Below, one piece after another: positions 50,856 to 59,620 of a stretch of 64,000 nucleotides of DNA (its first letter is position 1; each line of letters starts with the position of its first letter). A program made the translations under genes and the position numbers. Below the pieces are notes generated by a model that made no database searches, was not told where the DNA came from, and saw only the letters and a list, made by a program, of their open reading frames with translations. Source of the DNA: Aurantiacibacter sp. MUD61 (lineage in GTDB: Bacteria; Pseudomonadota; Alphaproteobacteria; Sphingomonadales; Sphingomonadaceae); NCBI RefSeq assembly GCF_027912455.1, contig NZ_CP115446.1, positions 891,501 through 955,500 on the forward strand. Direction: 5' to 3'.

Positions 50856-51611
50856 TTACTCGGCGGTCTCGACCACCTCTTCGCAGATCAGCTCGCCAGA
50901 GCCGATGGTGTTGGCTTCGCAGGTAGCCGAACCAAAGACACGGACGGTGCCCGATCCAGCGATGTTCGCTTCGACGCGGCCGTCGGAGGAAAAGCTGACA
51001 TCCCCCGATCCGCCGATATTCACTTCACCGCGTTCAGTCTGCAAATCTGGCATCAGGGCAGAGCCGCTGCCACCCACAGTCACTTCGAGCCGGTCCGCAG
51101 TGCCGGAGGTCGTCGCGCTGCCGCTGCCGCCGATGACAACTTCAAGCGAATCGGCATCCACGCTCGCCACTTCGACGCTGCCCGATCCGCCGACCACGAT
51201 CTCCGCATTGCTCGCCATCGTGTCTGCCGTAATGCTGCCCGATCCGCCCATGGCGAGCGTTTCCGGCGCTGGCATGGTGATCAATACAGTGGCGATGCCC
51301 CCGCCATTGGAAGAATCATTCGCGCGGCCGATTGCCAGCGTGCCTTCGGAAAGGACAAAGCGCATCCGCTCAATCGCTTCATCGCTGCCATCGACATTGA
51401 TCGTGAAATCATCGCCGCTGGTAATCACCACGGCATCGGATCCACCCATGGCAACGCCGGTTGGCGTATCGCCGGAAAAATCGAGTTCGGAAAGCGGGAC
51501 GCCTTCCTCACCATTGATGCTGATGTTCATATCACCGCAGCCAGAGAGCGCGGTTGCCGCTGCCAAAGCTGCGAAAGGCGCAATCCGGCGCGCGAGTTTC
51601 CCGAAATTCAT
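50856..51611 (-). CDS. Head-GIN/DUF2807 lipoprotein
   Basis: This 251-residue precursor has the lipobox 'TALSGCGDM'. The mature chain shows seven repeats of GGSGS-like turns ('MGGSGSI', 'VGGSGSV', 'IGGSGSA', 'VGGSGSA', 'IGGSGDV', 'IAGSGTV', 'IGSGEL') spaced about 17-20 residues apart. This is the DUF2807 parallel beta-helix. Such proteins are surface or periplasmic in many bacteria, without a settled role. It is a single gene. Confidence 0.85.
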   Translation of the reverse strand: MNFGKLARRIAPFAALAAATALSGCGDMNISINGEEGVPLSELDFSGDTPTGVAMGGSDAVVITSGDDFTINVDGSDEAIERMRFVLSEGTLAIGRANDSSNGGGIATVLITMPAPETLAMGGSGSITADTMASNAEIVVGGSGSVEVASVDADSLEVVIGGSGSATTSGTADRLEVTVGGSGSALMPDLQTERGEVNIGGSGDVSFSSDGRVEANIAGSGTVRVFGSATCEANTIGSGELICEEVVETAE

Positions 51612-51730
51612 ATGCTAGTCCTCCGTCTGTGTGTTGTTACTGTAATACACAGACGGAATGTGCAAGGCAAAGCCGCTCGTCGACGGCTCGCGGGGCTTTG
51701 ACGATGCACTTTGCCGCCCGTCCGCGCACG

Positions 51731-51767
51731 AAAAAGGGCCGCTCACATGCTGTGAACGGCCCTTTGA
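51731..51767 (-). terminator. Terminator of the carD gene
   Basis: On the minus strand, AAAGGGCCG and CGGCCCTTTTT form a stem around a palindromic loop region (GTTCACAGCATGTGAG), followed by a T-run. It lies 29 bases after the carD stop. Confidence 0.85.
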
Positions 51768-51795
51768 ACGCTTTGAGAAGCTTTGTGCGACGCGC

Positions 51796-52329
51796 TTAGT
51801 CGTCGTCGTTGTTCTCGTAATATTGCGGCGCGTGTTCTTTCAGAACATCGAGGATTTTCTCGAGTGCGGTCGGCTCATCGGTCTTCTCCATCGCAGCCAG
51901 CTCGCGCGCCAGGCGGCTGGATGCCGCTTCGAAGATCTGCCGTTCGGAATAGCTCTGCTCGGGCTGGTCTTCGGGGCGGAACAGGTCGCGCGTCACTTCG
52001 GCGATCAGGACGATCTCACCCGAGTTGATCTTCGCTTCATATTCCTGGGCACGGCGCGACCACATGGTGCGCTTCACCTTGGGCTTGCCCTTCAGCGTCT
52101 CCATCGCTTCCTTCAGCGTCTTGTCGCTGGAAAGCTTGCGCATGCCGATCGATTCAACCTTGTTGGTCGGCACGCGGAGGGTCATCCGCTCTTTCTCGAA
52201 ACGCAGCACATACAGCTCCAGCTGCATGCCGGCGATTTCTTCATTCTGGAGCTCGATTACACGGCCAACACCGTGCTTGGGGTAGACAACGTAGTCGCCG
52301 ACTTCGAAGACGGGCGCATTCGCAGCCAT
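51796..52329 (-). CDS. carD: CarD/CdnL-family RNA polymerase-binding regulator
   Basis: CarD/CdnL proteins bind the RNA-polymerase beta subunit and stabilise open complexes at rRNA and other growth promoters. The 177-residue protein has the N-terminal RID domain ('FEVGDYVVYPKHGVGRVIELQNEEI', 'YVLRFEKERMTLRVP') and a C-terminal DNA-binding helical domain ('KVKRTMWSRRAQEYEAKINSGEIVLIAEVTRDLF'). In Caulobacter CdnL is needed for growth. ATG 52329 is supported by AAAGGAATA. A 7-bp hairpin CCGCTGA-CCA-TCAGCGG lies in its leader at 52381-52397. Confidence 0.94.
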   Translation of the reverse strand: MAANAPVFEVGDYVVYPKHGVGRVIELQNEEIAGMQLELYVLRFEKERMTLRVPTNKVESIGMRKLSSDKTLKEAMETLKGKPKVKRTMWSRRAQEYEAKINSGEIVLIAEVTRDLFRPEDQPEQSYSERQIFEAASSRLARELAAMEKTDEPTALEKILDVLKEHAPQYYENNDDD

Positions 52330-52541
52330 AAATATTCCTTTCTGTCGCAAACCCCCGCAAGACAAAGTAAAACTCCCCCTCCGCTGACCATCAGCGGCGA
52401 CGAATTGTTACCTGTTGCTAGAAGCGGGGACCTGCCTTCCTATCCGCCTGAGGCTCAAGAAGAGCCGCCAGTTGCGTAAGTATATAACAGATTCGTGACA
52501 TAATTGCCACCCTGTTGCGCTTTGCAACTTATGCTCGCGAT

Positions 52542-53354
52542 TTAAGCAGGTTCGGTGGCGGCCACCTCTCCGCCAAACAATACCACATAGGCGCTCAAGT
52601 ATAGCCAGGTCAGCAAGACGACGACCGCGCCAAGCGAACCGTAGGTCGCATTGTAGCTGCCGAAATTCGCAACGTAGAAACCGAAGGCTGCGGTCAGCAC
52701 AAGGACGCCAAATCCGGCCAACAGTGCGCCCGGAAGAACGCGCTTCCAGCCTGGCGAGAAGCTCGGCGGAGCGATGCGGTAAAGAAGTCCTGCGCCCGCC
52801 GCCGTACCCAAGCCTACGATCGTATATGTGAGCAGCTGTCCCAATGCTTTGGCTGCGCCCGAGAGATCGGGCAACTGGCCGATCACAGCAGAACTCACCG
52901 CCAAGGCTCCTGCGATAAGGCCACCGCCCAATATCGCCCCAATCGTCATCGCAATCGCCAGCAAATTGGCGCGAATAAAGCTCCGATTTCCTTGATCATC
53001 GAAAGCGGTCGCGATCGCAGTGATCAAAGTATTTGCCGCGCTGCGCACACCCACTAGCGTGATGGCGAGCGACACCAGCAGGCCGAGACCCTTGGCGCTG
53101 CCCGAAGTCTCGACGATCGATTCCAGCTGCGTACCGATCAACTCGGCGGCCGATTGCGGCAGCTCACGCGCGATACTGTTGAGATGATCCGCCACAGTCG
53201 CGGGATCGGCGAGCAATCCGTAGGACAGCACGACCGATGCCAGCAGTGGCACCAGCGCAAGGAAGGCATAAAACGCGACCCCTGCAGCCAGAATGGATGT
53301 GTTGTGATCGGAAGCCTGTGACCAGGCGCGCTTCAGTCTGTCGATAAACCCCAT
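52542..53354 (-). CDS. YihY/BrkB-family membrane protein
   Basis: From ATG 53354 it has 270 residues with six hydrophobic helices, beginning 'SQASDHNTSILAAGVAFYAFLALVPLLAS', the family signature, and including 'LGLLVSLAITLVGVRSAANTLITAI' and 'TYGSLGAVVVLLTWLYLSAYVVLFGGEV'. YihY proteins were once called ribonuclease BN in error; their actual transport or envelope function is unknown. An earlier ATG at 53387 is also possible. The gene is leftward and divergent from the Sel1 gene. Confidence 0.88.
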   Translation of the reverse strand: MGFIDRLKRAWSQASDHNTSILAAGVAFYAFLALVPLLASVVLSYGLLADPATVADHLNSIARELPQSAAELIGTQLESIVETSGSAKGLGLLVSLAITLVGVRSAANTLITAIATAFDDQGNRSFIRANLLAIAMTIGAILGGGLIAGALAVSSAVIGQLPDLSGAAKALGQLLTYTIVGLGTAAGAGLLYRIAPPSFSPGWKRVLPGALLAGFGVLVLTAAFGFYVANFGSYNATYGSLGAVVVLLTWLYLSAYVVLFGGEVAATEPA

Positions 53355-53473
53355 GCCCACCAACGCCGCAAAGCGCAGATGGTTCATAGTCGGGAGAAAG
53401 AGGCGTTTGAAAACAATTGGACTTGTGGCCCATGCACCGATGTGAAAGTCTTCACCGCTGAGGAGAATTGTGA

Positions 53474-54388
53474 ATGCTTGCATGGGTTGCACTGGCGTTG
53501 GTGCAAACCGCCGCGCCCGATTTCGAAGCTGTCGAGCCTGAATATTCGGAAGCTGCGCTAGAGCATTTCGAAATGCGTGAGACCATGTCTGAAGAAGCGT
53601 GGATCGCAGCGTTTGAAGAGTTGGGCGCATCTGGAGACGCGAGCGCCATCTCCATACTCGGCGAGATTTTCACCTTCGGCTTGGAAGGCGTGCAGCAAGA
53701 TGCGGCGCGCGGCTGCGATTATTTTGAGCAAGTTGGTGATGTGAGAGGCGATTCCCTCCATTCGCTTGCAGCTTGCTATTATCAGGGCAATGGCCGCGAG
53801 CAGGACTATGTCCGTACGCGCGTCATTTATGAACGGGCAATCAACGCTGGCTACGTTACGTCACTTTGTGGACTGGGAACGATGCTTGTGCGCGGGCAGG
53901 GCGGTGACGTCGATGCCGAGCGCGGGATCGCTTTGTGCCGAACCGCTGCCATGCAAGGTGATGCTGACGCGCAGACAGACATCGGCACCTTCTTGTTGAT
54001 AGGCGAAGGGATCGAGCGAGACCCTGTTGCCGCTCGCTTGTGGCTGGAAGAGGCTGGGGCTCAGGGTCAGTCCAATGCGACTTATCTGCTTGGTCAGATC
54101 TATACGCGCGGCGATGGTGTCAGCGCGGATGACGAGCGCGCTTCGCACTGGTTCCGCCGATCGCACGAGGCTGGCCGACCCGATGCATCATGGCAGTTGT
54201 CGCTGTCACTTTCCCGTCGGGGCATGGTGACGGAAGGCGAGCAGACGCGCATCAACCTTCCATTGATTAGCGAAGCGCAGGGCTACGCTCGCGACGCAGC
54301 GCAGCATCATCCGGACCCGGAAATCCGGGCCAATGCTGCAGAATTTGCTGAAAATCTCGGTCGGATTATCGCCGAAGCCGGAGAATGA
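53474..54388 (+). CDS. Exported Sel1-repeat protein
   Basis: The 304-residue precursor begins 'MLAWVALALVQTAAPDF', a short signal peptide. It contains about five Sel1-like repeats from residue 50 to 240 ('ISILGEIFTFGLEGVQQDAARGCDYFEQ', 'LGTMLVRGQGGDVDAERGIALCR', 'IGTFLLIGEGIERDPVAARLWLEEAG', 'LGQIYTRGDGVSADDERASHWF'). Such solenoids mediate protein contacts in envelope processes. AGGAG lies ten bases before the ATG. Function is unknown. It is convergent with fdxA, three bases apart. Confidence 0.87.
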   Translation: MLAWVALALVQTAAPDFEAVEPEYSEAALEHFEMRETMSEEAWIAAFEELGASGDASAISILGEIFTFGLEGVQQDAARGCDYFEQVGDVRGDSLHSLAACYYQGNGREQDYVRTRVIYERAINAGYVTSLCGLGTMLVRGQGGDVDAERGIALCRTAAMQGDADAQTDIGTFLLIGEGIERDPVAARLWLEEAGAQGQSNATYLLGQIYTRGDGVSADDERASHWFRRSHEAGRPDASWQLSLSLSRRGMVTEGEQTRINLPLISEAQGYARDAAQHHPDPEIRANAAEFAENLGRIIAEAGE

Positions 54389-54391
54389 GAC

Positions 54392-54730
54392 CTAGTCGCC
54401 TTCGCCGGGCTCTTCGGAGAAGAATTTCTCGAACTTGCCGTCTTCACCCTTGTGCTCATCCGCGTCTTCCGGCGGATCTTTCTTCTCGGTGATGTTCGGC
54501 CATTCGGCGGAGAACTTGGCGTTCACTTCCAGCCATTTCTCGAGGTTGTCCTCGGTATCGGGCAGGATGGCTTCGGCGGGGCATTCCGGCTCGCACACGC
54601 CGCAATCGATGCATTCCGACGGGTTGATGACGAGCATGTTCTCGCCTTCGTAGAAACAATCGACCGGACACACTTCGACACAGTCGGTATATTTGCATTT
54701 GATGCAGGCGTCGGTGACGACATAGGTCAT
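54392..54730 (-). CDS. fdxA: 7Fe ferredoxin FdxA
   Basis: FdxA is a low-potential electron carrier with [3Fe-4S] and [4Fe-4S] clusters. The 112-residue protein has '[24 protein letters not shown]' and '[19 protein letters not shown]', providing the ligands for both clusters, and a C-terminal extension rich in acidic residues, as in Azotobacter-type ferredoxin I. The partner oxidoreductase is not identifiable here. It is preceded by the S4/helicase genes on the same strand. Confidence 0.95.
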   Translation of the reverse strand: MTYVVTDACIKCKYTDCVEVCPVDCFYEGENMLVINPSECIDCGVCEPECPAEAILPDTEDNLEKWLEVNAKFSAEWPNITEKKDPPEDADEHKGEDGKFEKFFSEEPGEGD

Positions 54731-54801
54731 GTGGCGGGAATCCCTTCAAATGGTCCGGCGAAAACTGTTCTCGCGCTCCTATGGCGAAGACACGCGGAGC
54801 G

Positions 54802-55062
54802 TCAAGCGCCGCGCGTATGTTCGTGATAATGCGAGCGGGCTTCTGCTGGCGGACCGCGGCGTTCGGGCAGACTTTCGATAGCGATTACCCGCAAGGTGCG
54901 GCCGATGGGCAGAGTGAGTACATCACCCGACGAGATCGGCTCGTCACTGGCCAAGACCCGCACCCCATTGCGCCTGATATGACCCTCTGCAATCCATCGC
55001 TGTGCGAGCGAGCGGCTTTTGGCAAAGCGCAATCGGCACAGCAGCAGGTCGAGCCGCATCAA
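54802..55062 (-). CDS. S4-domain RNA-binding protein (HSP15-like)
   Basis: The 86-residue protein is an S4 domain ('MRLDLLLCRLRFAKSRSLAQRWIAEGHIRRNGVRVL') with an HSP15-type short C-terminal tail. Hsp15 binds stalled 50S subunits with nascent chains in E. coli. The start is ATG 55062 or 55059. It begins four bases after the helicase stop on the same strand, so an RNA-related operon is indicated. Confidence 0.88.
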   Translation of the reverse strand: MMRLDLLLCRLRFAKSRSLAQRWIAEGHIRRNGVRVLASDEPISSGDVLTLPIGRTLRVIAIESLPERRGPPAEARSHYHEHTRGA

Positions 55063-55065
55063 AGC

Positions 55066-57699
55066 CTATTTCTTCAGCAAATCCGCCAGGCCTGCCAGCG
55101 CTTTGCCGGTGGCCGGCTGGTTGGCGGGCTTGCGCGGTCCGCGAGAATGCCTCTGGTTGTCTGGCTTGCCTTGGGGTTTCCCGCCCGGCTTGCCTTTGCG
55201 CCCATTTGAAGGACGATGACGCGCTGGCGGCGCATTGTCCTTGCGCGGAGCACGCCAGGTCCACGGAACCGGGCGCTCCGGCCCGTACATGCCCTCTGCC
55301 AGCTCTTCCTTCTGCCCCTGACGGAAGCCTGCATCCTTCATCAGGCTGCGGAAATTCTCTTCAGCCAGCCCCATGCTGGTGGCGAGCGCGATATCGACAG
55401 GGAAACCTTTTGCCCCTTTGTCTCCCGCTGCCTGCGCCTTGGCGCGCTGTTCATGCGCGGAGCGGAAAAGCTTTTCAGCCATATCGACGCGGATCGCCTG
55501 CTTGCCTGCGCGGCGATATCCGGCGGGCATGGGCTTCGCGCTTTCGATCACCGCTTCCATCTGCTCGCGAACCGGTCGAGGATCTACGCCGAGCGCTTTC
55601 AGCAGGCGGCGCGGCGCTGGCTTGAGCAGCGCGGGCATATAGACATCGAGCGAGCCGATCGTGACGCCAAGACGCCGCATGAAAGGGCGCTTTTCCTTGG
55701 GAATATGCCGCAGGCCGGCATCTTCGCGCCAGACGGTACCATTGCGGTCGGCGAGTGTGAGCAGCAGTGCACGCACTTCGCTGCCCGCTTCGGGATCTTC
55801 GGCGGCTTCTTCGATAGCTTGCAAGGGTGCGAGCGGCGCCAGTTGCTCTGTCAGCCAGACGCGTAGCGCATCTTCAAGCCGCGACTTTTGCGCCGGATCG
55901 AGTTGGCCAAGCTCCTTCGTCATGACGATGCGGGGCTGAGTGATGAGCTTGCTGCGCTCCAGTTCGGCCACAACCTTGTCATCACGCATGATCTCGCCAT
56001 TGGCCAGCGTCAGCTCGCCCAGCTCGTCCGCAATCAGCTTGTTAGCCTTCTGCGCGAGCAACGCCGCCATATGCTTCTCAGCCGCCGCCAGCATAAGCTT
56101 GCGGTCTTCATGGCTCGCTTCTGGATCGACCACAAAGCGGAAGCCATCGAGATGCCCGATCGGCTGGCCTTCGACCGTAACCCGGCCATCGTCTTCAAGA
56201 TTTACGCGCAAAAGTCCTGCATCCTTTCCCATGCCCCGCATCAATACAGCGGTTCGGCGATTGACGAAACGTTCGGTGAGGCGCTGGTGCAGCGCATCCG
56301 ATAATTTTGCTTCGGCTGAGCGGGCTCTGGCGGCCATTTCGTCGCGCGCCAAGACCCAATCGGGACGCTGACAAATATAGGCCCAGCTGCGGATCGCCGC
56401 GAGCCGGCCCTGCAGCGCGTCGATATCGCCTGCGGTATTGCCCAGCTCATCCACGCGTCGCGCCACGAAGTCTGGCCCGATATGGCCATGCTGCAGATCG
56501 CTCCAGAGCCGCGCAACGAAGCGCGCATGGGCCTCCGGGCCAAGCTGGCGAAAATCGGGCAATTGGCACGCTTCCCAGAAGCGGCGCACATGCCCTGACG
56601 TCTTGACGTTGCGGGCGATTTCCGGATCTTCGGCAAGGCGCTTCAGCACAGCGAGATCGATCGCTTCAGGCGCGGCTGTAAGGCTTTCGACGCGCGGGCT
56701 CGCCTCAAGATCGCCGATCAGCACATCCAGCGTGTCGAAACGCGGTTGCGGCTCACGCCAATAGAGCTTGGTGATCGGCGCGAAGCGGTGTTCTTCGATG
56801 GCGAACACTTCTTCTTCGGTGAATTCGAGCGGAGAACCGCGTCCGCGCGTGCCTTGCCCACCCGACAGCGTGCCGAATGTGCCGTCGGTCTGGTGCCGCC
56901 CGGCTCGCCCGGCGATTTGCGCCATTTCCGATGGGAAGAGGCGACGCTGGCGCACACCATCGAACTTGCTGAGCGAAGCAAAGGCGACGTGGTGGACATC
57001 AAGGTTGAGCCCCATGCCAATCGCATCCGTCGCGACGATATAATCGACTTCGCCCGATTGGAACAATTCAACTTGGCGATTGCGCGTTTGCGGGCTGAGC
57101 GCGCCCATCACCACAGCTGCACCGCCACGGAACCGCCTGAGCAATTCGGCAACCTGATAAACCTGCTCGACCGAGAACGCGACAATTGCGCTGCGCGGAG
57201 GAAGGCGCGAAAGCTTGCATGCGCCTGCATGGCTGAGCGTCGAAAAGCGCGGTCGCTCTTCGATCAGCGCTCCCGGCACCAGCGCGCGCACCATGGGCTC
57301 GAGCGTGGCGGCTCCCAGCAGCATGGTCTCTTCGCGGCCACGTGCATTCAGCAGGCGATCCGTAAAGATATGGCCGCGCTCCCGGTCCGCCCCCAATTGC
57401 GCCTCGTCCAGTGCCACGAAGGCTCTGTTGCCGCCATCGCGGGGCATGGCTTCTGCCGTGCACAGGAAATAGCGTGCGTTAGGAGGCTCGATCCGCTCTT
57501 CGCCAGTGATGAGCGCGCAGGCATCCTCGCCCTTGATCGCGCAGACCCGGTCATAGACCTCGCGCGCCAGCAACCGCAGCGGGAAACCGATCGTGCCCGA
57601 TGAATGCGCGCACATGCGCTCGATCGCCAGATGCGTCTTGCCGGTATTGGTGGGGCCAAGCACGGCGCGGATACGGCTGTCGGTGCGGGAAGCAGTCAC
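55066..57699 (-). CDS. SUV3-like RNA helicase
   Basis: The 877-residue protein has superfamily 2 motifs: 'LGPTNTGKTHLAIERM' (I), 'FVALDEAQLGAD' (II, DEAQ) and 'ATDAIGMGLNLDV' with 'QIAGRAGRHQTDGTFG' (V and VI). The body resembles SUV3, the mitochondrial degradosome helicase, which is thought to descend from an alphaproteobacterial gene. A C-terminal helical domain follows, and the last 60 residues are basic and glycine-rich ('RHRPSNGRKGKPGGKPQGKP'), suggesting RNA binding. It is upstream of the S4 protein. A role in RNA decay is inferred. Confidence 0.85.
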   Translation of the reverse strand: MTASRTDSRIRAVLGPTNTGKTHLAIERMCAHSSGTIGFPLRLLAREVYDRVCAIKGEDACALITGEERIEPPNARYFLCTAEAMPRDGGNRAFVALDEAQLGADRERGHIFTDRLLNARGREETMLLGAATLEPMVRALVPGALIEERPRFSTLSHAGACKLSRLPPRSAIVAFSVEQVYQVAELLRRFRGGAAVVMGALSPQTRNRQVELFQSGEVDYIVATDAIGMGLNLDVHHVAFASLSKFDGVRQRRLFPSEMAQIAGRAGRHQTDGTFGTLSGGQGTRGRGSPLEFTEEEVFAIEEHRFAPITKLYWREPQPRFDTLDVLIGDLEASPRVESLTAAPEAIDLAVLKRLAEDPEIARNVKTSGHVRRFWEACQLPDFRQLGPEAHARFVARLWSDLQHGHIGPDFVARRVDELGNTAGDIDALQGRLAAIRSWAYICQRPDWVLARDEMAARARSAEAKLSDALHQRLTERFVNRRTAVLMRGMGKDAGLLRVNLEDDGRVTVEGQPIGHLDGFRFVVDPEASHEDRKLMLAAAEKHMAALLAQKANKLIADELGELTLANGEIMRDDKVVAELERSKLITQPRIVMTKELGQLDPAQKSRLEDALRVWLTEQLAPLAPLQAIEEAAEDPEAGSEVRALLLTLADRNGTVWREDAGLRHIPKEKRPFMRRLGVTIGSLDVYMPALLKPAPRRLLKALGVDPRPVREQMEAVIESAKPMPAGYRRAGKQAIRVDMAEKLFRSAHEQRAKAQAAGDKGAKGFPVDIALATSMGLAEENFRSLMKDAGFRQGQKEELAEGMYGPERPVPWTWRAPRKDNAPPARHRPSNGRKGKPGGKPQGKPDNQRHSRGPRKPANQPATGKALAGLADLLKK

Positions 57700-57915
57700 G
57701 ATGGGTTCGCCATGCCGCTTCGCGCGGGCCAGCGCAACCTTGCCAGCCCACCTTGGGAGAATGCGAATGCGGCTGGACTCACCTCGTCGCGCAGAGGACT
57801 CACTTTATCGACGTTAAAGCGAAATTTACTTTATGCAGCCACTCTTCCGCGCAATTACCGTGGGCCGGAATCGGGTCGCGCCGTTTCTGGCTTTCCAGCC
57901 ATTTGCGCGGCCGCC

Positions 57916-57922
57916 AAGGAGG
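57916..57922 (+). promoter_or_regulatory. Ribosome-binding site that fixes a TTG start
   Basis: AAGGAGG, a perfect anti-16S match, sits five bases before TTG 57928. It is the reason for placing the M23 peptidase start there instead of at ATG 57604, which lies inside the helicase gene. Confidence 0.75.
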
Positions 57923-57927
57923 GCGCG

Positions 57928-59544
57928 TTGTTCAAGGATCGCGAAAGCGAACATGATGGAGCACCGGGTGGGGACTATCCACCCGCGCAGCTGTCGCAGG
58001 GTCAGGTCCTTGCGGTGGCCGGTGCCTCTACGCGTCGGCGCATTCCGCGCGGCTCCGGCCTCGGCAGCCGCTGGCAGGGGTGGCGTGATCGCGTTTCGCA
58101 GAAGCTCGCATCGGCAGACCTCGCTCCTGATCTCGCAGATGATATCGGTTCGCGTCGCTGGCTGCGCGGAGTTTTTACTCTTGTGGGGCTCTCAGCCGTG
58201 GCGCTCGCCGCGTGGCCGGGTTTCTCGAGTGTCGAGGCCGCACCCTCGATGCAGATCGACGACGCCGTACGCGATGAATTCCGCAGCCAGATGATCATGC
58301 CGCTGGCGCTGGGCGCCGATAGCGGCCGCCGTATGGGCGCGACTTTTGCGGTTGCAGAACTTGAAGGCGCGCCCGAACGCCCACGCCTCGATCTGGTTGC
58401 CACGCTGACCCAAGGTGACGGATTCGACCGCATGCTGCGCCGCGCAGGCGTGAGTGCGGATGAGGCGGGCTACATTGCCACGATGATCCAAGGCGCCATC
58501 CCGGTCGATGATATCGAGCCTGGGACGCAAGTCGACATTACGCTGGGCCGCCGCGCATCTCCCGACATGCCCCGCCCCGTCGATGCCCTTTCTTTCCGCG
58601 CGCGCTTCGATCTGCAGCTGAATGTGACGCGCCGCGACGGCCGGCTTGTGCTCGATCCGCGACCGATCATGGTCGATGCAACGCCGCTGCGCGTGCGCGG
58701 CACTGTCGGGGACAGTCTCTATCGTTCGGCCCGTTCGCTGGGCGCTCCGCCGAGCGCAGTGCAGGAATTCCTGCGCACGATCGGCCGCGAATACGATCTC
58801 GATCGCGAGATCAGCTCGGGTGACGAGTTCGACATGATCGTCGATTATCGCCGCGCGGCTACCGGTGAGATCGAAGTGGGCGATTTGCTTTACGCCGCGA
58901 TCATTCGCGAGGATCGTCCGCGCGTCCAGCTCATGCGGTTTGGCCGCGAAGGCCGTTTCTACAGCGCCGCTGGCGAGGGCGCGCAGCAGGATGGTCTCGT
59001 CCGGCCGGTGGCAGGTGCTGTTTCCTCCCGCTACGGCATGCGTCGCCATCCGATCCTCGGCTATCGCCGCATGCATTCGGGCGTCGATTTCCGCGCCGGG
59101 CACGGCACGCCGATTTATGCCGCTACCGATGGCACCGTGAATTACGCGGGCCGTAACGGTGGCTACGGTAATTTCGTGCGCATCCGCCACGCGGGCGGCC
59201 TCTCGACCGGATACGCGCATATGAGCCGCATCGCGGTGCGCAATGGTGAGAGTGTCACGCGCGGACAGGTGATCGGCTATGTCGGTTCGACGGGCCTCTC
59301 CACTGGGCCACACCTCCATTACGAAATGTATCGCAACGGGCAGAAGATCGATCCGCTCACCGTCCGCTTCGTCACCCGCGAGCGATTGACCGGATCGCAG
59401 CTTGCGAACTTCCGCGAGCAGTTGGTACGCCTGCAAATGGTTGAGGCAGGAGCAGCTCTGTCTGAGCTGCCGCCCGATCCCTCCATGGCGGATGAGCCGG
59501 TGCGCGAAATCGACCGGATCGAGAATCGTCAGCGCGTGAATTGA
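57928..59544 (+). CDS. M23-family peptidoglycan endopeptidase
   Basis: With TTG 57928 the product has 538 residues. One membrane helix ('GVFTLVGLSAVALAAWPGFSS') anchors it in the inner membrane, followed by a long periplasmic region and a C-terminal LytM/M23 domain from about residue 355. The zinc ligands lie in 'RRMHSGVDFRAGHGTP' and 'TGPHLHYEMYRNG', so the active site appears complete. Such enzymes cut peptide crosslinks of the wall or activate other amidases. The upstream open frame (57604-57927) overlaps the helicase gene and is not coding. Confidence 0.87.
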   Translation: MFKDRESEHDGAPGGDYPPAQLSQGQVLAVAGASTRRRIPRGSGLGSRWQGWRDRVSQKLASADLAPDLADDIGSRRWLRGVFTLVGLSAVALAAWPGFSSVEAAPSMQIDDAVRDEFRSQMIMPLALGADSGRRMGATFAVAELEGAPERPRLDLVATLTQGDGFDRMLRRAGVSADEAGYIATMIQGAIPVDDIEPGTQVDITLGRRASPDMPRPVDALSFRARFDLQLNVTRRDGRLVLDPRPIMVDATPLRVRGTVGDSLYRSARSLGAPPSAVQEFLRTIGREYDLDREISSGDEFDMIVDYRRAATGEIEVGDLLYAAIIREDRPRVQLMRFGREGRFYSAAGEGAQQDGLVRPVAGAVSSRYGMRRHPILGYRRMHSGVDFRAGHGTPIYAATDGTVNYAGRNGGYGNFVRIRHAGGLSTGYAHMSRIAVRNGESVTRGQVIGYVGSTGLSTGPHLHYEMYRNGQKIDPLTVRFVTRERLTGSQLANFREQLVRLQMVEAGAALSELPPDPSMADEPVREIDRIENRQRVN

Positions 59545-59620
59545 TCCGTCGCTTTATCCCGGCGGGTAATTCACCCGCGGCGCATTGCCCGCGCGGTGCT
59601 TTTGCGGCAGGACTTGCGTC

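Noticed and set aside
57604..57927. 108-residue N-terminal extension of the M23 peptidase
   Set aside because: It lies mostly antisense to the 5' end of the helicase gene and lacks a ribosome-binding site, whereas AAGGAGG precedes TTG 57928.
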